Shown one piece after another: positions 9,285 to 20,815 of a DNA stretch of 64,000 bases. Within the stretch, counting starts at the first letter, position 1. Every line of letters starts with the position of its first letter. The notes beneath the pieces were generated by a model. It ran no database searches and was not told the DNA's origin. It saw only the letters and a program-made list of their open reading frames with translations. Both the position numbers and the translations under genes were made by a program. Source of the DNA: Acanthopleura granulata (taxonomy: Eukaryota > Mollusca > Polyplacophora > Chitonida > Chitonidae); NCBI GenBank assembly GCA_016165875.1, contig JABBOT010000082.1, forward strand, positions 5,197,168-5,261,167. Direction: 5' to 3'.

Positions 9285-9833
9285 TTATAATCATTGTTTT
9301 CAATGCAAAGATTCCAACAGTTATGCCGGTGTAAGCTTAGTTTTAAAGGAAACGATTATATTTAAATTAAGCAAATTTTGAAATGTTGAGAATGTATGTT
9401 TATTATTCTTCTGATTTACCTTTCTACATTTTCAATGGAGCTAGGCGTTGTGGAGTTTATATACCAGGGTTTTCAGTTGTAACAGCGAATGAAATTGGCA
9501 GTGACCTGAAGCCAATATTGGGCTGCGTGTCAAGCGACCATCCGCGAGTGCAGGTAAAACAAGCATGCAGACCGCCATACGTATATCTCTGTACAGATGA
9601 ACATTTTTTGAAGCCTAAGTGTAATTCCTGTAACTCATAAAAAGGCGGTAAAAAAAATATTAAGAGCTTCACAACATTTTTATCCTTTAAAATTAGTTGG
9701 CACTTCCGAGCGTTTCTTTCTTTCTTTGAAGTTATTTTCAACCAGACGTTTTATAGAAGGTCAGAAGTTTTTTCCCCTGAAATGTTTAACATTTAATTCA
9801 CAAGTCTTAATGACAGAAGCACTGAAACAGGAA

Positions 9834-10089
9834 GGGGTCCCAGTGGCTCAGTCGGTTAGCGCTCTAGCGCAGCGCAATAACCTAGAAGCCTCCCACCAAT
9901 GCTGTAGCTGTAAGCTCATGCTGGCTTCCACTCCAACCGTACCTGAGAAGGTCTGTCATCTACCCTCGCATGGTTGTGGGCTTCCACCGCGCTCTGCCCG
10001 TTTTCCTCCCAGTATAATGCTGGCCGCCGTCGTATAAGTGAAATATTCTTGGGTGCGGTGTAAAGCACCAGCCAAATAAATAAATAAAT
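9834..10089 (+). repeat. SINE family 1, near full-length copy with tRNA-like head
   Basis: About 256 bases. The head 'agtggctcagtcggttagcg' matches a polymerase III A box in a tRNA-like context. A degraded B-box region follows (about 9905-9920), then the conserved body 'cctcccagtataatgctggc', 'gccgtcgtataagtgaaata' and 'ttcttgggtgcggtgtaaag', ending in a short AAATA tail. It is the reference copy in this window and shows that the family is tRNA-derived. It is not a functional tRNA gene: it lacks a cloverleaf beyond the box regions. Confidence 0.8.
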
Positions 10090-10723
10090 TAATGAAACGT
10101 TAAAAATATGGATTGCGCCTTACACATATTAAAGACACTCTGATGAGGTCACTCTCCCATTTCACCATTTGATATGATGCAGCTGATCATTTTATCATTC
10201 TAATCGATGGGAAGAAATAAAAACCCAACAACACGTGTATACAGAGTTGCGAAATGTAATTTAATGTAGTTTACTGACGTTATCTTTCATTCTATCTACA
10301 GAGATTGCAAGCCAGAAGTAGCTGCATGTAGGTGTCCTGCAAATACGGACGTCGTTTCCCACATGCAGTATCCAAAAGAACACCTTATTTTTTAAACAGT
10401 AGAATGATGCTACCCCTTAACGCTTAACCCATGCACGGCGTAAAACACCTAACAAATCATCCCGTACACCACACACATGTTCGCGCTCATCGTCATCTTT
10501 TTTCAACCCAGTGACAGAGTGTAAAGCCCAAAATATTTAAGAAATCTTACACAATGCCTTGTAAACCCAGTACTCTATACTTCGCTGATCACGAACTAGA
10601 ACCCCGCCCTTTATTCCACTTAAATTAACGAACATCGTTTTGTTTCATTATTAATTTTCATGTTTCCGTCTTCTCTTATGTCTGCCAAAGGCATCCTATT
10701 TCCAACACCTGGGTCTCCATAAG

Positions 10724-10892
10724 ATTTATTTATTTCTTTATTTTATTGGTGTTTTACGCCGTACTCAAGAATATTTCACTGATGCGAAGGTAGCTTGCAT
10801 TATGGTGGGAGGAAACCGGGCAGATCACGACCATCCGGAGGTTGCTGGCGGATTTTCCCACATACGATCGGAGAGGGGGCCAGCATAGGTTC
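10724..10892 (-). repeat. SINE family 1 copy, 5'-truncated, minus strand
   Basis: On the plus strand it reads 'tttatttatttc', then 'ggtgttttacgccgtactca', 'agaatatttcactg' and 'tatggtgggaggaaaccggg', ending in 'cggagagggggccagcatag'. It is the reverse complement of the 3' two-thirds of the family. Confidence 0.8.
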
Positions 10893-12029
10893 CCACAAGA
10901 GTATCTCCTACATGTCACGTGTCCGATGACGTGATATGTGACGTGCATGTGGGTGACAAGTCTCTCAAGTAAATGTCACGGCACAACATCATTTCCCACT
11001 CAATTTTGGAAAATATCCCTGTCGGAGTAACAGTTAAATTGAGTAATAAGATTGTATGGTTGGCACCACCAAAAAAGGGATATAACTGTATCATTCTAAA
11101 TCCACGTCCCAGCAAAAATTTACCTCCACAACGCATAAAAGTAAATAAAAAAGAGCATTTGATTAATGGCCTCTTGTGTCAGACACGGTTGCAAACACAA
11201 CCTATGCCTCAACTGGCATGGATACATTTCATTCATTTTCTCTTCTTTAGGATTTCAGCTTGTAAAATATATTCGAATGTAAGATCAATCAACAGTTTTC
11301 ATGTAGAATTTAGGGTCTTATATCCGGGGTTTCATGTCTCGTTACTGTGTACTACATGACTTAGGTTAATTTCTCATAAGAGAGGTAAATTACGTAAAGA
11401 ACGCCTCGTCATCCTGTAGCCCTGAGAATGTAGGGGCCATCAAAAGATGTGCTCGGTCGGCAAAGAGGACGTCTCTCTAGGCTCTTTAGTGGACTGGAAT
11501 TAGATTTCCGGAACGAATTTAATATAAAACGAGTTCGGAGAGAGATAGGAAGAAACTTGGAAATCGAGCAACAGCTAACGTTTTATGCGAACTATTCGAG
11601 GGATTACATGGTGAAGTTGACAATACCAAGGAAATTGCTATTGTTAGGCCAGTTTGGAATACTTAGCTACTTTAACATGACGAATACTTCATATAAGACA
11701 AATTGTTTGCCAGATCGAAACTGATATTTCAAATTAACTGGACAACAGGCTAAGTGAAATCATGCCTTGTCAATCGTCCTAGATTTTGCGTTGTAAAATA
11801 ACGTACAACGTGTTAAATCAAGTAATCAAGCTGGAGTGAAGCATCCTAAATATGTTAAATAGATGCACGCCACCTCGATGCCTCACGTAGTGTATCTTCT
11901 GTACTAATATATATGTGCGATTATATGTTAGGCGCTGTTAAAACTATATGACATCTTAAGGCCAGAGAAGTTTTTACGTTTAATTAATTAAAATGGCGAT
12001 CCGCCAGAGGAAATTCTCGCCCACCATAC
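10893..12029. other. Gene-free stretch with short unassigned frames
   Basis: Two overlapping frames on opposite strands (about 10915-11359) and one at 11449-11724 lack start context, splice signals or recognisable residues. I see no gene. Confidence 0.4.
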
Positions 12030-12235
12030 GGCTCAGACGTGGAATGAAGGAATAAGCTGATATAAGCCATGCTGTATGTCTCCGTACAAAGCTTGCTGTC
12101 AATGCCCTAATCCACCGTGGGACAAATACGTGCTGCTGGTTCCGGAAATACCCCCGTGTTGTTGGTCAAACTGACACGACTGAATTATCAGTAAAGATCT
12201 TACGGTAGAGGGACATGGCATTCGGTGATAATACA
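12030..12235. repeat. Dispersed repeat family 1, copy 2
   Basis: Partner of 8498-8705, same orientation. It shares 'ccatgctgtatgtctcc' and 'acaaagcttgctgtca'. The 3' half is more diverged. Confidence 0.6.
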
Positions 12236-13390
12236 ACATTATATGAACAAGAAGGAGTGGCTGTGCAAAGGACTGAGATCGGAATCAATAAATATAACTG
12301 GCAAGGAAATCAATTATCCAAGAATTAGAAACAAACATAAATCTTGTCCACTGCCTTAAACACTTCATCCTTTTTCTTCCAAAATGATCAAGATTCATCT
12401 AAACAGAACATATATTCTAAGTAATTCCTAAACATCCTACCATTAAACCATCCGATCAACATATGATACATTATCAATCCTAACAAATCCTCTCCCTGAA
12501 ACCAACATTTTTGTTTTCAGTAAAGCAAAACTCTACATAAACAGTCAATATCTAAACAATGTTACCACCATTTAAACATGAAACATTCAATCGCCCAAGG
12601 AAGCCATCAGTCACCTAAATCAGTCACCTAAATGGGTGTCCCTTGTTAGTTCCTGACGGAAAGTTTTTAGGAGTGCCGTAGGAACTACTGTCTTACAAAG
12701 ACCATGTAGATTCAGAATAAATGTTCGGGAGAGAAAAAGAAAATGTCCGTTCTGGTATGAATGTAGGCCATAATTTCCCTTAGTCGTAGTAGTCGTAGTT
12801 AGAAAAAGAACGCAAAACTTCCCATGACGCAACGAGTTTTATCAGATTACAGATAAACTTATTGATTTCAATGGGCTCGTGATTGGTCTAGCTGTGCAGG
12901 TAAACGATTTACGTGGGCACACTACTGGACATTATCGATAGATCAATACGTCTGTCTGATATAAAAATAAAAAATTCACACCATTTATAAAAAATATTCC
13001 ATCTCGTGCTTGCATCTTTCATGCCTTGATTTGTTTTTTTCCTGTAGTCGGGGTTGTACATCTATATGAGTCCGGCGAATACCACTGGCTTATTTCTTTA
13101 ACTTCTCTTTGCCTTTTTATCTTTTATTATCAACCAGACTTGGCCAACTCTTGATTCCGTTGTTTCACTTTTCTTACATAAGATTTTTTCAATCTCCTTC
13201 AGGAACACCTTGGGGACGAAAACGCTACTTGTGTACTGTTTGGAAGTGATCATGATTCTTCGTTTGTTGTGTTACAGTGTTTAGAGCTCTTGGCATTGTG
13301 TGGAAATCTTGACATTTCCTGGTTGCTTGTGTGAAAATGTTTACCCATCATGATTTGTTCAACCGATGTGTTTCTCGTTGGCTATATCCC
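12236..13390. other. Gene-free stretch
   Basis: AT-rich sequence with short runs of low complexity. No supported gene or repeat was seen. Confidence 0.4.
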
Positions 13391-13484
13391 CATCGTTACG
13401 TGGGACCGTCTGCCACCAACCTGCAGAGGGTCGTGGGTTTCCACCGGACACCGACAGGTTTGCCCCGACCATAACGCTGGTCGG
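13391..13484 (+). repeat. SINE family 1 fragment (middle part)
   Basis: It matches the central body only: 'acgtgggaccgtctgccacc', 'aacctgcagagggtcgtggg' and 'ccgaccataacgctggtcg'. The tail is absent. Confidence 0.5.
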
Positions 13485-14094
13485 GAGAGCTGCTTTTGAT
13501 GAATGAGCCAGTGACACCACCCATTTACCAGGATGAGTTTCCGATTCAGTCAGGAATAATAATATTATTAAATTCCTGTACGCATTATCTGCAAGGTACA
13601 TACAAGGGGTCATATTAACGGTGTGGACACATGCGGTACCAACAGGGTTTCGCGATAAAGAGTTATCAACCGGAGTGCCGGTATAACTCAGTGAATCAAC
13701 ACCGTGGATGATCAGTCAAAACCGAGCGAGTAACGAGTTAGCTGGCCTAAGGCGTTCGATATGTCAGTATCTGACCACAGTGAAACAGACAGTGGTATAA
13801 ATGCCCAGGCATTAGAACAAAAGAAGATATAAGCATTCCGTCCAAAAACAAGGCAGGTAATTGTCTTAGCTAAATGCTGACGACATGGAGAAGAGCGGCA
13901 CCACTCAGTTGAATGGACGCAATAGGAACGCTGAAAGCCAACATAAAGCACTTCAAACAGAAATCTACAAGAATTGAATCCTTTCGAAAAAAGGAACGGA
14001 AATCTACATGTACCCTAAATCTGGGCTTGTACATTAGCACTTGACTCACTGATTCTTTTGTCACTGGGTGTTAGCGGTTTAGTTGCTTTCTCCT

Positions 14095-14240
14095 TTGACA
14101 TACTTGTTCCTTTCACTCTTGTTTTATTCACAGACTTGTACGTTTCTTCCTTTATTCATCCAAAGACATGTATGTTTCTTCATTTCTTCGTTTACAGGTC
14201 TGTACGTTTCTTCGATTTATCATTCACCTTGTCTATCGGC
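14095..14240. repeat. Degenerate satellite, same unit as 6965-7280
   Basis: About four units: 'ttattcacagacttgtacgt', 'ttcatccaaagacatgtatg', 'ttcgtttacaggtctgtacg', with T- and C-rich spacers. Confidence 0.6.
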
Positions 14241-14259
14241 GACACGTACTCGCAGGCTT

Positions 14260-15053
14260 GACAGAGAAGAAATGAAAAAAGAAACGTTTCAGTTCCGATG
14301 GCACCTTTTCGTCTTTTGTCAGGATGTCATTCCATTTTCCCCATCATGTAACAATTGATTTGCGCATTTGTTGTCAAATCGTCACACGTAACGGCTAAAG
14401 TACAGCCTCTTGTCAGTGTACTTCAGTTAGTGTTATACTCCAAGTGTTCCTGGAAGGGCCCAAATAGTACCAGGTTACACAACCCCTGGCACCTTGGCCT
14501 AATGGATGTTAATTCCAATGTATTAGACTTCATAGATCCAGAGTTATGTCAGTTTTGACATATTTGTGGAGGAGGGGGAGGGGGAACAATTTGGACAACA
14601 GACGTTTCTGAGGTTTTTTTTTTTTTTTTTTTTTTGGATCTGAGAATACGACGTTTTTGCAGTCCAGGATCTTAAACTATTTTTCGACAACAATATCTTG
14701 GGTTTTACTCTAAAATTGGGATAGTTCTAAACACAAAGTTAGATGTTAGGCCTACACTGCTTTAACTTCTTGAAAACTGACAAATCTTTCCTCATTTTCT
14801 AACATGAGAGAAAAGAAGTCTTTTGTTAACATGGAAGCGAGAAATTTTTTCTTACAATATGTGAAAAGTTTAAAACAATTCTTGCTTTACTCCAATTTGA
14901 TACTGTGTGTTTATCCCAGTCCTCCATTGTAATCTGAAAGTACAGAGAAACAAGGTGCCCTTGGGGAATCATTTAGTGTCGGTTGCTGTAAGTCAATATT
15001 CCCTGGAGTGGTTAGGTTGTTGAATCCAGCTCCAGGTCACATCATGCAAAGGC
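14260..15053. other. Gene-free stretch with a long T run
   Basis: It contains a homopolymer of about 23 T at 14613-14635 and a G-rich spot at 14570-14585. No gene was seen. Confidence 0.4.
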
Positions 15054-15324
15054 CTAAATTACGACAATCCCAGGCCGTTGTGCGTTACATCCGGACTGAA
15101 CTACAGGCAGGGACAAAGAACTTTCACCATTCTGATGGAACAGAATGACAATTGTCTTGCAATAATGCAAACTTCTTTTCAGCTGGGAAGGATATTTGAT
15201 TGCTAGGGTTGTAGTCAAAATAACTGAGTGATAGAAATCGTGAAAAGATATGTGTCGATCATTCTGGGTTCCCTCAACCTCGATGGATGTAGGAGACCAG
15301 TAGTTCACATTTCCGTACTTTCCC
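15054..15324 (-). CDS. Candidate exon after a good acceptor (terminal?)
   Basis: On the minus strand the sequence 'ggtttctttttcag' is a convincing 3' splice site. The frame that follows (GKYGNVNYWSPTSIEVEGTQ, then NDRHISFHDFYHSVILTTTL) stays open for about 90 codons to a TAA/TAG near 15054. The text is low in cysteine and looks soluble. I do not recognise a domain. It lies downstream of the transporter gene on the same strand and, because that gene has its own stop, would belong to another gene. Confidence 0.3.
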
Positions 15325-16456
15325 CTGAAAAAGAAACCATAAATGCAAATGTCATAAAATTCATAAATATTCATTGTTAACAGAACTTATCAACGAAATG
15401 GAAGATAAAATCTCCTTTTCTCATCATGGCATCTTTCCACCGCACTTGTAAGAGATAAATAAAACTTTGATCGCGCAATTGCATCACTAGATATAGGAAT
15501 CTATTTATCATTGATGATAGCGTGCTTCCTTTCAGAGAGTTTATCCGGTAGACAGATTGCTAAAGCTGCTCGACACACGACACGCAAATTAAAATATGTC
15601 TCTCTCTAGATCAGTAGTACTTGTGTTCCAAGAACAAATTTACGATGTTGCAGGCATATCACGAACGTCAGAGAGTTGTGCCGTTACAAGTAGACAGGGA
15701 TATTCCGGACTGATTGAGAGTTGTTTCCGAAACCGCAACACTGTAGTAATACTGCTTAATGCGAAATTCCCCATCACATCAGCTGTCATTAAACTTTTCC
15801 AGATGAGTATAACGTATAGGTTTCTTTGTGCCTAATTACCTCGGCGAGTAAAAGATAAACATACACAAGCTTGGGAACGTCATGTTATATAAGAGCACAG
15901 CAGCTTCGAACATCGAATGATTTGCAGGCGAGAAAACCAATTTACTTATTTATGGACTCATTAATTATCATCTCCCCTTGTATTTATGACAGAACTTGCA
16001 TTTATGCCACATTATCCGCCCTTGTTGGTGGAGATATGTAGTGGTTTCTCTACAAGGACAACGATATATCGGTGTTTTTTCTTCTGGCTCTGTCCAGATT
16101 TTTACACACTGTATGCTGTGCCACTTGTGTAAGCGATTTGCGTTTGACCGCGTTATCAACATTTTGCTTTTTCATTTCATCTTGATTCTGGATTTTGTGG
16201 AGAGAATAAACCATAACGTTACGAAGTATAAGTTCACCTGAAATGAATACTTTTTGGACTAAGTTTGGTTTTCCCTTTGCCAAACCCGAATTATTCCTAG
16301 AAGAGGAACTCTTGAGTAAGACAGTAAACACAAATGAAATAAGTATCAAGTGATAGGCCCTTTGTCATTTTGTATCACGAAAAATGCCATTTTAAATTTA
16401 CAATATGAATAGAGTTTAAGAAGGGTGGAAACAACAACCAGGAAGCACATTAGCCA

Positions 16457-16497
16457 ACATCTATTAATTTTTAACTTAAAAATTAAAGTTTAGATGT
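16457..16497. repeat. AT-rich fold-back palindrome
   Basis: Perfect 11-base arms ttaatttttaa (16464-16474) and ttaaaaattaa (16476-16486) surround a single C. Outer arms acatct/agatgt extend the stem with a small bulge. It could be a relic of a miniature transposon or an AT-rich cruciform. Confidence 0.5.
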
Positions 16498-17624
16498 CGG
16501 AGATTTTCCTACCTGTAATCCTTAAAGATGCCAGGAGATTGAAAATAATTTTAAGTTTGATTTAAAGGGTATGAGTCTGTGTAATCTGTATGGAGACGTT
16601 TAGCTGTAATAATGAACGCATAAATAGATGAATGTGAAAAATTCTCTGTAAGGATGAGTAAGAGTAAAGTAAAAAGAAGACCAGCATACTAAATTTCATT
16701 TTGTTCTTTTAATAATTCAAAATAAATATACAGGTTTAAGAGACCAATTACTATAATATAAACAGGCAAGGATAGTAGCTGTGCAATACGACAGACAGGA
16801 GAAATAACTTGTTCTGCCTCCCTTGTCGGTAGAAGACAGCAGAGAGTTAACCTAACACCACTGAATCTTGAATCACGCAAACCCAACACTCGGCATTTCG
16901 TTTGTGAACCGTTTATTCTGGGTGGGAAGCGGTACAGGCTGGAAGGAACAAAAATAAACAATAAGGACAAAGTTCACAGCCGTGCACAAAGTGCACAACA
17001 ATGAGCTTTACATTACAGTGTCATACACAAACAAGGGACAATACTTTGCACGGAATAATTCGTAGTTATGAAGAGTTAGCTTCCATGTATTAATTTATCG
17101 GACATGACCTCTGGACTATATGTGTACTGTTCAAATTATTAAAAACTAGGCCTGATTATCTTAAATCACACCTTAAAAACATCAGTAATTTTAACATAGA
17201 TATATAACGTCCAGCGTTGCCGCATATTGCCATAATCATGGTCAACGTCGTTAGGTGTCCTGTACCACAGGTTGTAGGCTAAAGGCCAGGGATTTGCAGT
17301 GTATGTTGTTGTTGTAAAGTTAAAATTTTTTTACTTTTCAGGATTCGCTTTATCAAACACACAGAGTTCAAAAACTCAAAAACGAGATTGCCATGAAAGG
17401 CTCTATATGCAAATGCCATTCACACTCTGGTCGGCTCTACGTTCACAGAATCTGTCAGACTTCATCTGTGACGAAGCCTCATGACATTCACGCGGCGTTG
17501 ACACAACTGCCCTCCGAGGAAGGGCATAGGCATGATTTGGATATTTAACAGTTTTTGATTAGACCTAGACCAGCGACGACTAATAAATTCCAATTAACAT
17601 CACTGCATTTTGGTTTTGAGCCGT

Positions 17625-17805
17625 TTCGCTTGCGCTCATGGGTCCAGCGGGGGTGTAAGCTGCCACTGGTTAAGCATTTGCATGAACGGTTAGAATAAAA
17701 CCTTAATTGTGATAAATTAGCATTAGGCCGGGTATCAGCAGTTGCGTGTGACTATTTTTCAGTTATCACACTCTCGTCGTTCTTTCGGTTTTACTCTAAA
17801 TGCTG
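17625..17805. repeat. Dispersed repeat family 2, copy 1
   Basis: It aligns with 25612-25730: 'gcgctcatggg' and 'ggtgtaagctgcca' against 'gtgctcatgggg' and 'gatgtaagttgctgca'. Later 'atcacactctcgtcg' aligns with 'atcacgctgtcgtca'. Low identity, same orientation. Confidence 0.4.
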
Positions 17806-18014
17806 TTGTTTCGTACAATGTTTCACTGGATGCATTTCACGTGGACTCTGTAAAATTATCACAAAAATCCGGAAAGGTTCTCAACTGAATATGGTGTATA
17901 GATATATCTGATCAGGGGAAAATTCCACATAAGCTTCATGTGCAGAACTACGGTACTATCTCTGGGATTTCCGCTTTCGTTACGTGAATATCCTCTACAT
18001 GTCTGATAACTTAC

Positions 18015-18191
18015 TTCTGCGCACGTAGCTTCCCATAGTATTCTCTCTTAGATGAATGAATATATATGCACTGGTGACAGAGCACAGGCAAAACCCGTGC
18101 TGGTTCCGTTCAATCCATGGACAAGCAGCTTCCAGCTCTGATGCTTTTTCTATTATTTCGTCGGATATAGTCGTCGACCGCACTCGCAGCT
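18015..18191 (-). CDS. Candidate internal exon, 177 bases
   Basis: The frame is open between an AG at 18192-18193 and the donor GTAAGT (plus ACTTAC 18009-18014). It encodes TTISDEIIEKASELEAACPW and NQHGFCLCSVTSAYIFIHLR. The acceptor lacks a strong pyrimidine tract. Codon text is balanced and protein-like. No family is recognised. Possible linkage with the candidate at 15054-15324 on the same strand is untested. Confidence 0.3.
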
Positions 18192-19064
18192 CTGCTTACT
18201 TGCAGTTTTTTGGCGACGCGCACTGAGATTGCACGGATCATTTGTGGTAAAGTTTGTCAGGCTTTAGCAAGACTAACGCATGTAGCTCGTTTTGGCGTCT
18301 GCTCTTATGGCACACTGTTTCATATAATATGGAAAACCATTGTAGCTATATCCAATTTTTGTGTGCATCTGTAAACTAAACGATTATGTCGAAATGTTTT
18401 GTATAAAAGTGCAATTGTTATGTACATATCTGTAATTTATGTGGTCTTATGTGGGAAAGTTTTGTACATGTATCCACGTGTAGAAATGTTTTCGACCAAC
18501 GTGGCATTAGATAGACACTGATGCGCTAATATTTGCAGGTATGTACAAAAAAAAAACTGGAGTGACATCTATACATTTCTTTTAGACATATGCATATTAA
18601 GAGGATACACGTAAATGCCAAAAAGCTGGCCGATACCGTATAATTGAAATACTCTTGAGGACAACAATTAACCAACTTTTATACTGGATACTTTGGAAAG
18701 AGGTGTAAGGATAGTGACTACCAAAATTAGAACGACAGTTGCCAAGGCAACACGTGCACATCTCCATTTTGTTCCAACTGTTCGTGTTTTGCAAACGTTG
18801 ATCCAGTGATGTATTCAATTATACATGAAAAGTATAAACAACACGAACTTGGTGTATTCTCTCTTGAATTTTATCACCACATTATCCCCCTCCTTAATAA
18901 ACAAACTAAATAAATAAACAGAATAATATATAACATTTTTTAGAATTGTTGCATGCAGGAATACCAGTTGATCAAAACTTACAGTAGTATTGCTTGTTTT
19001 AAACAGTGAAGTTGTGGTGTGGATGTGAGCTATACAGCTGAGTCGATTTTGTATGAATAACCAT

Positions 19065-20011
19065 CTATCTACATTTTCTGGAGAAAATGACAAAATTAAA
19101 CACCTGTATAATGGCTATGACTGACGTGATAATAAGGATGGAAAGAACTGGCCAGTAAAAACAATCTTGGCCGTAACAGATGGCACCTGGTAAACCAAGC
19201 TTCATCAATTGCAAATCATAGAAGTAGCCAATCATTACCTGCAGCGCGAATTGACATACGCTGGACAACGTGTACATACTGCTGGTGACTAAGCCGTAAT
19301 GAACTCGGCCGAAGCGATTTAGAATAATGGCAACCGGGGTTGGGACCCCCGCACCTATACCAATCGCCGACAAAGAGGCGATAAGGAACATAATAGAAGC
19401 GCGGAGGTAGGATAAACAAATAACCATGCTGACACACAAAGTCACATAGCTCAACTGTAGAAGAAACAATCCATTCCAGTGAGAACGAAATACGTCAAAA
19501 AACACTCCAAAGAATATTCGGGTAAGAAATATCACACAGGACATAATGAACACAGTGTGTAGAGGATTCGACATGCCTGCCGACTGCGCGATTGTGGTAA
19601 TGTTGTTCAGGCAAGTAAACCCAAATCCAGAGAAAACAGCCGAGGTGAAAAAGACAAGCTGGAAAAATGGAGACTTTAACATGTCCTTCACAGATGTTGT
19701 TGCGTTTTCTTTGGCAAGGCACTCAGGTTGTTCAACTTCTGATTCAATCTGAAGTTGCTGTTCTCTGCTTTTGAGTGCAGGGTACAGGAAAAACAAACAC
19801 GGGCAGTATGTGACAGCTGATCCAACAGACACTGAGAGCAAAAATCCAGATAAATTCGCGTGAAAATAAAATTCCACAAGTGCACCGTAATATATTTTGC
19901 CGACGCAGCAGGCGGCAAGGTAGACGGCAACAAGTTTCCCGGTATGTTTCTTTGAAAGTATTTCCACACACACTCTCGTGCAAGCGAAGAATCCAATGTT
20001 AAAAACAATTG
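19065..20011 (-). CDS. Major facilitator transporter, terminal exon (nodulin-like/MCH1-like)
   Basis: This 947-base exon follows a strong acceptor (tttctttcttctacag) and ends at a TAG at 19065-19067. It encodes 314 residues holding about eight hydrophobic helices, that is, the C-terminal two-thirds of a 12-helix carrier. Helices before and after a hydrophilic central loop (ALKSREQQLQIESEVEQPEC) mark the usual split between N and C halves. The second half starts SPFFQLVFFTSAVFSGFGF and shows the family's internal pattern: a conserved asparagine pair in LNNITTIAQSAG, FFGVFFDVFRSHW, GIGAGVPTPVAIILNRFG, GYFYD, then CYGQDCFYW before the last helix. That order fits the nodulin-like/MCH1-like branch better than a classical monocarboxylate carrier. 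The substrate cannot be told. Location would be a cell or organelle membrane. The exon joins in frame to 20084-20126; upstream exons were not found. Confidence 0.85.
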
Positions 20012-20083
20012 CTGTAGAAGAAAGAAAATAACGAAATCAAGTATTGAAGGAAAGATAAATGGGAATGAGTGATTATGACTTAC
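20012..20083 (-). other. Short intron (72 bases) in the transporter gene
   Basis: On the minus strand it begins GTAAGTCATAATC and ends CTTCTACAG, a canonical GT-AG intron. Splicing leaves phase 1+2, which keeps the reading frame across the junction. Confidence 0.75.
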
Positions 20084-20126
20084 ACAATATTGTTCTAGGT
20101 AATGACAATGGTTTTGCAGAAAAATA
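20084..20126 (-). CDS. Transporter microexon, 43 bases
   Basis: Bounded on the minus strand by an acceptor (ttttctggctacag) and the donor GTAAGT. It encodes FSAKPLSLPRTILS-type text (14 codons plus one base) that continues in frame into VFNIGFFACTRV of the next exon, completing a membrane helix. The exact fit of phase, both splice sites and the membrane topology supports it. The preceding exon must end in phase 0. Confidence 0.7.
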
Positions 20127-20815
20127 CTGTAGCCAGAAAAAGTTATCTGTTGCAGCAATGACTAGTTGGCAATTGTGTCATGAAAAATATTGGTCTGGGG
20201 TTATTCGAAATCCTGTTGCCATCACATTTTACACAATAACAAGAAAACAATGCAAACGGATCAGGCATCAGCGATGTTTAGTGCACCAGCAGAATCTCGG
20301 TATATGCATGAATGAGCAAAGTATGAAGCCGCACGCAAGAATAATTTATCAAGATGACAAGGATCAATTCCATAGCATGGATTGAGCCGGAGTGCATGGT
20401 GAAAACCAACCGTCTTTGACAACTGACTGGCAAACTTTCCTACATGCCAACTGAAGACGGTGCATATGTGTATGCCAAATTGCTGGAAATTAAATGACCT
20501 GTAACGTGCTTCATGGCTACCTCTGAACAGCCAATTATCTCCGAAAGTGTTCACAGTATATAACATTTGCATAAAATTTGGTCCTTCTGTACCCATTACT
20601 ATCTGTGTATTGGGGCAAAATGGTAGATAGAGCATTTGGCGTGGTCAAATACGAAGGCCACTAGAGCCACCTTCCACAAATATGGTATACACTGGGAGCT
20701 CTGTCTGTGGATGAAAGTCAGTGCACCTGATGTTGGGAAACTGACAGGTGTTCAACACGGGGAATGATATTTCACAAAATGTTGAAGTTTGCGAAGAGAG
20801 TAACACAACCTGTCG

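Larger units (their letters stand above)
15840..18000. other. Mostly gene-free stretch
   Basis: It holds an AT palindrome (16457-16497) and one member of dispersed repeat pair 17625-17805/25612-25730. No supported gene was seen. Confidence 0.4.

Noticed and set aside
9834..9920. tRNA-like sequence considered as a tRNA gene
   Set aside because: Only box regions are tRNA-like; it continues into a SINE body with an AAATA tail, and other copies have the same structure.
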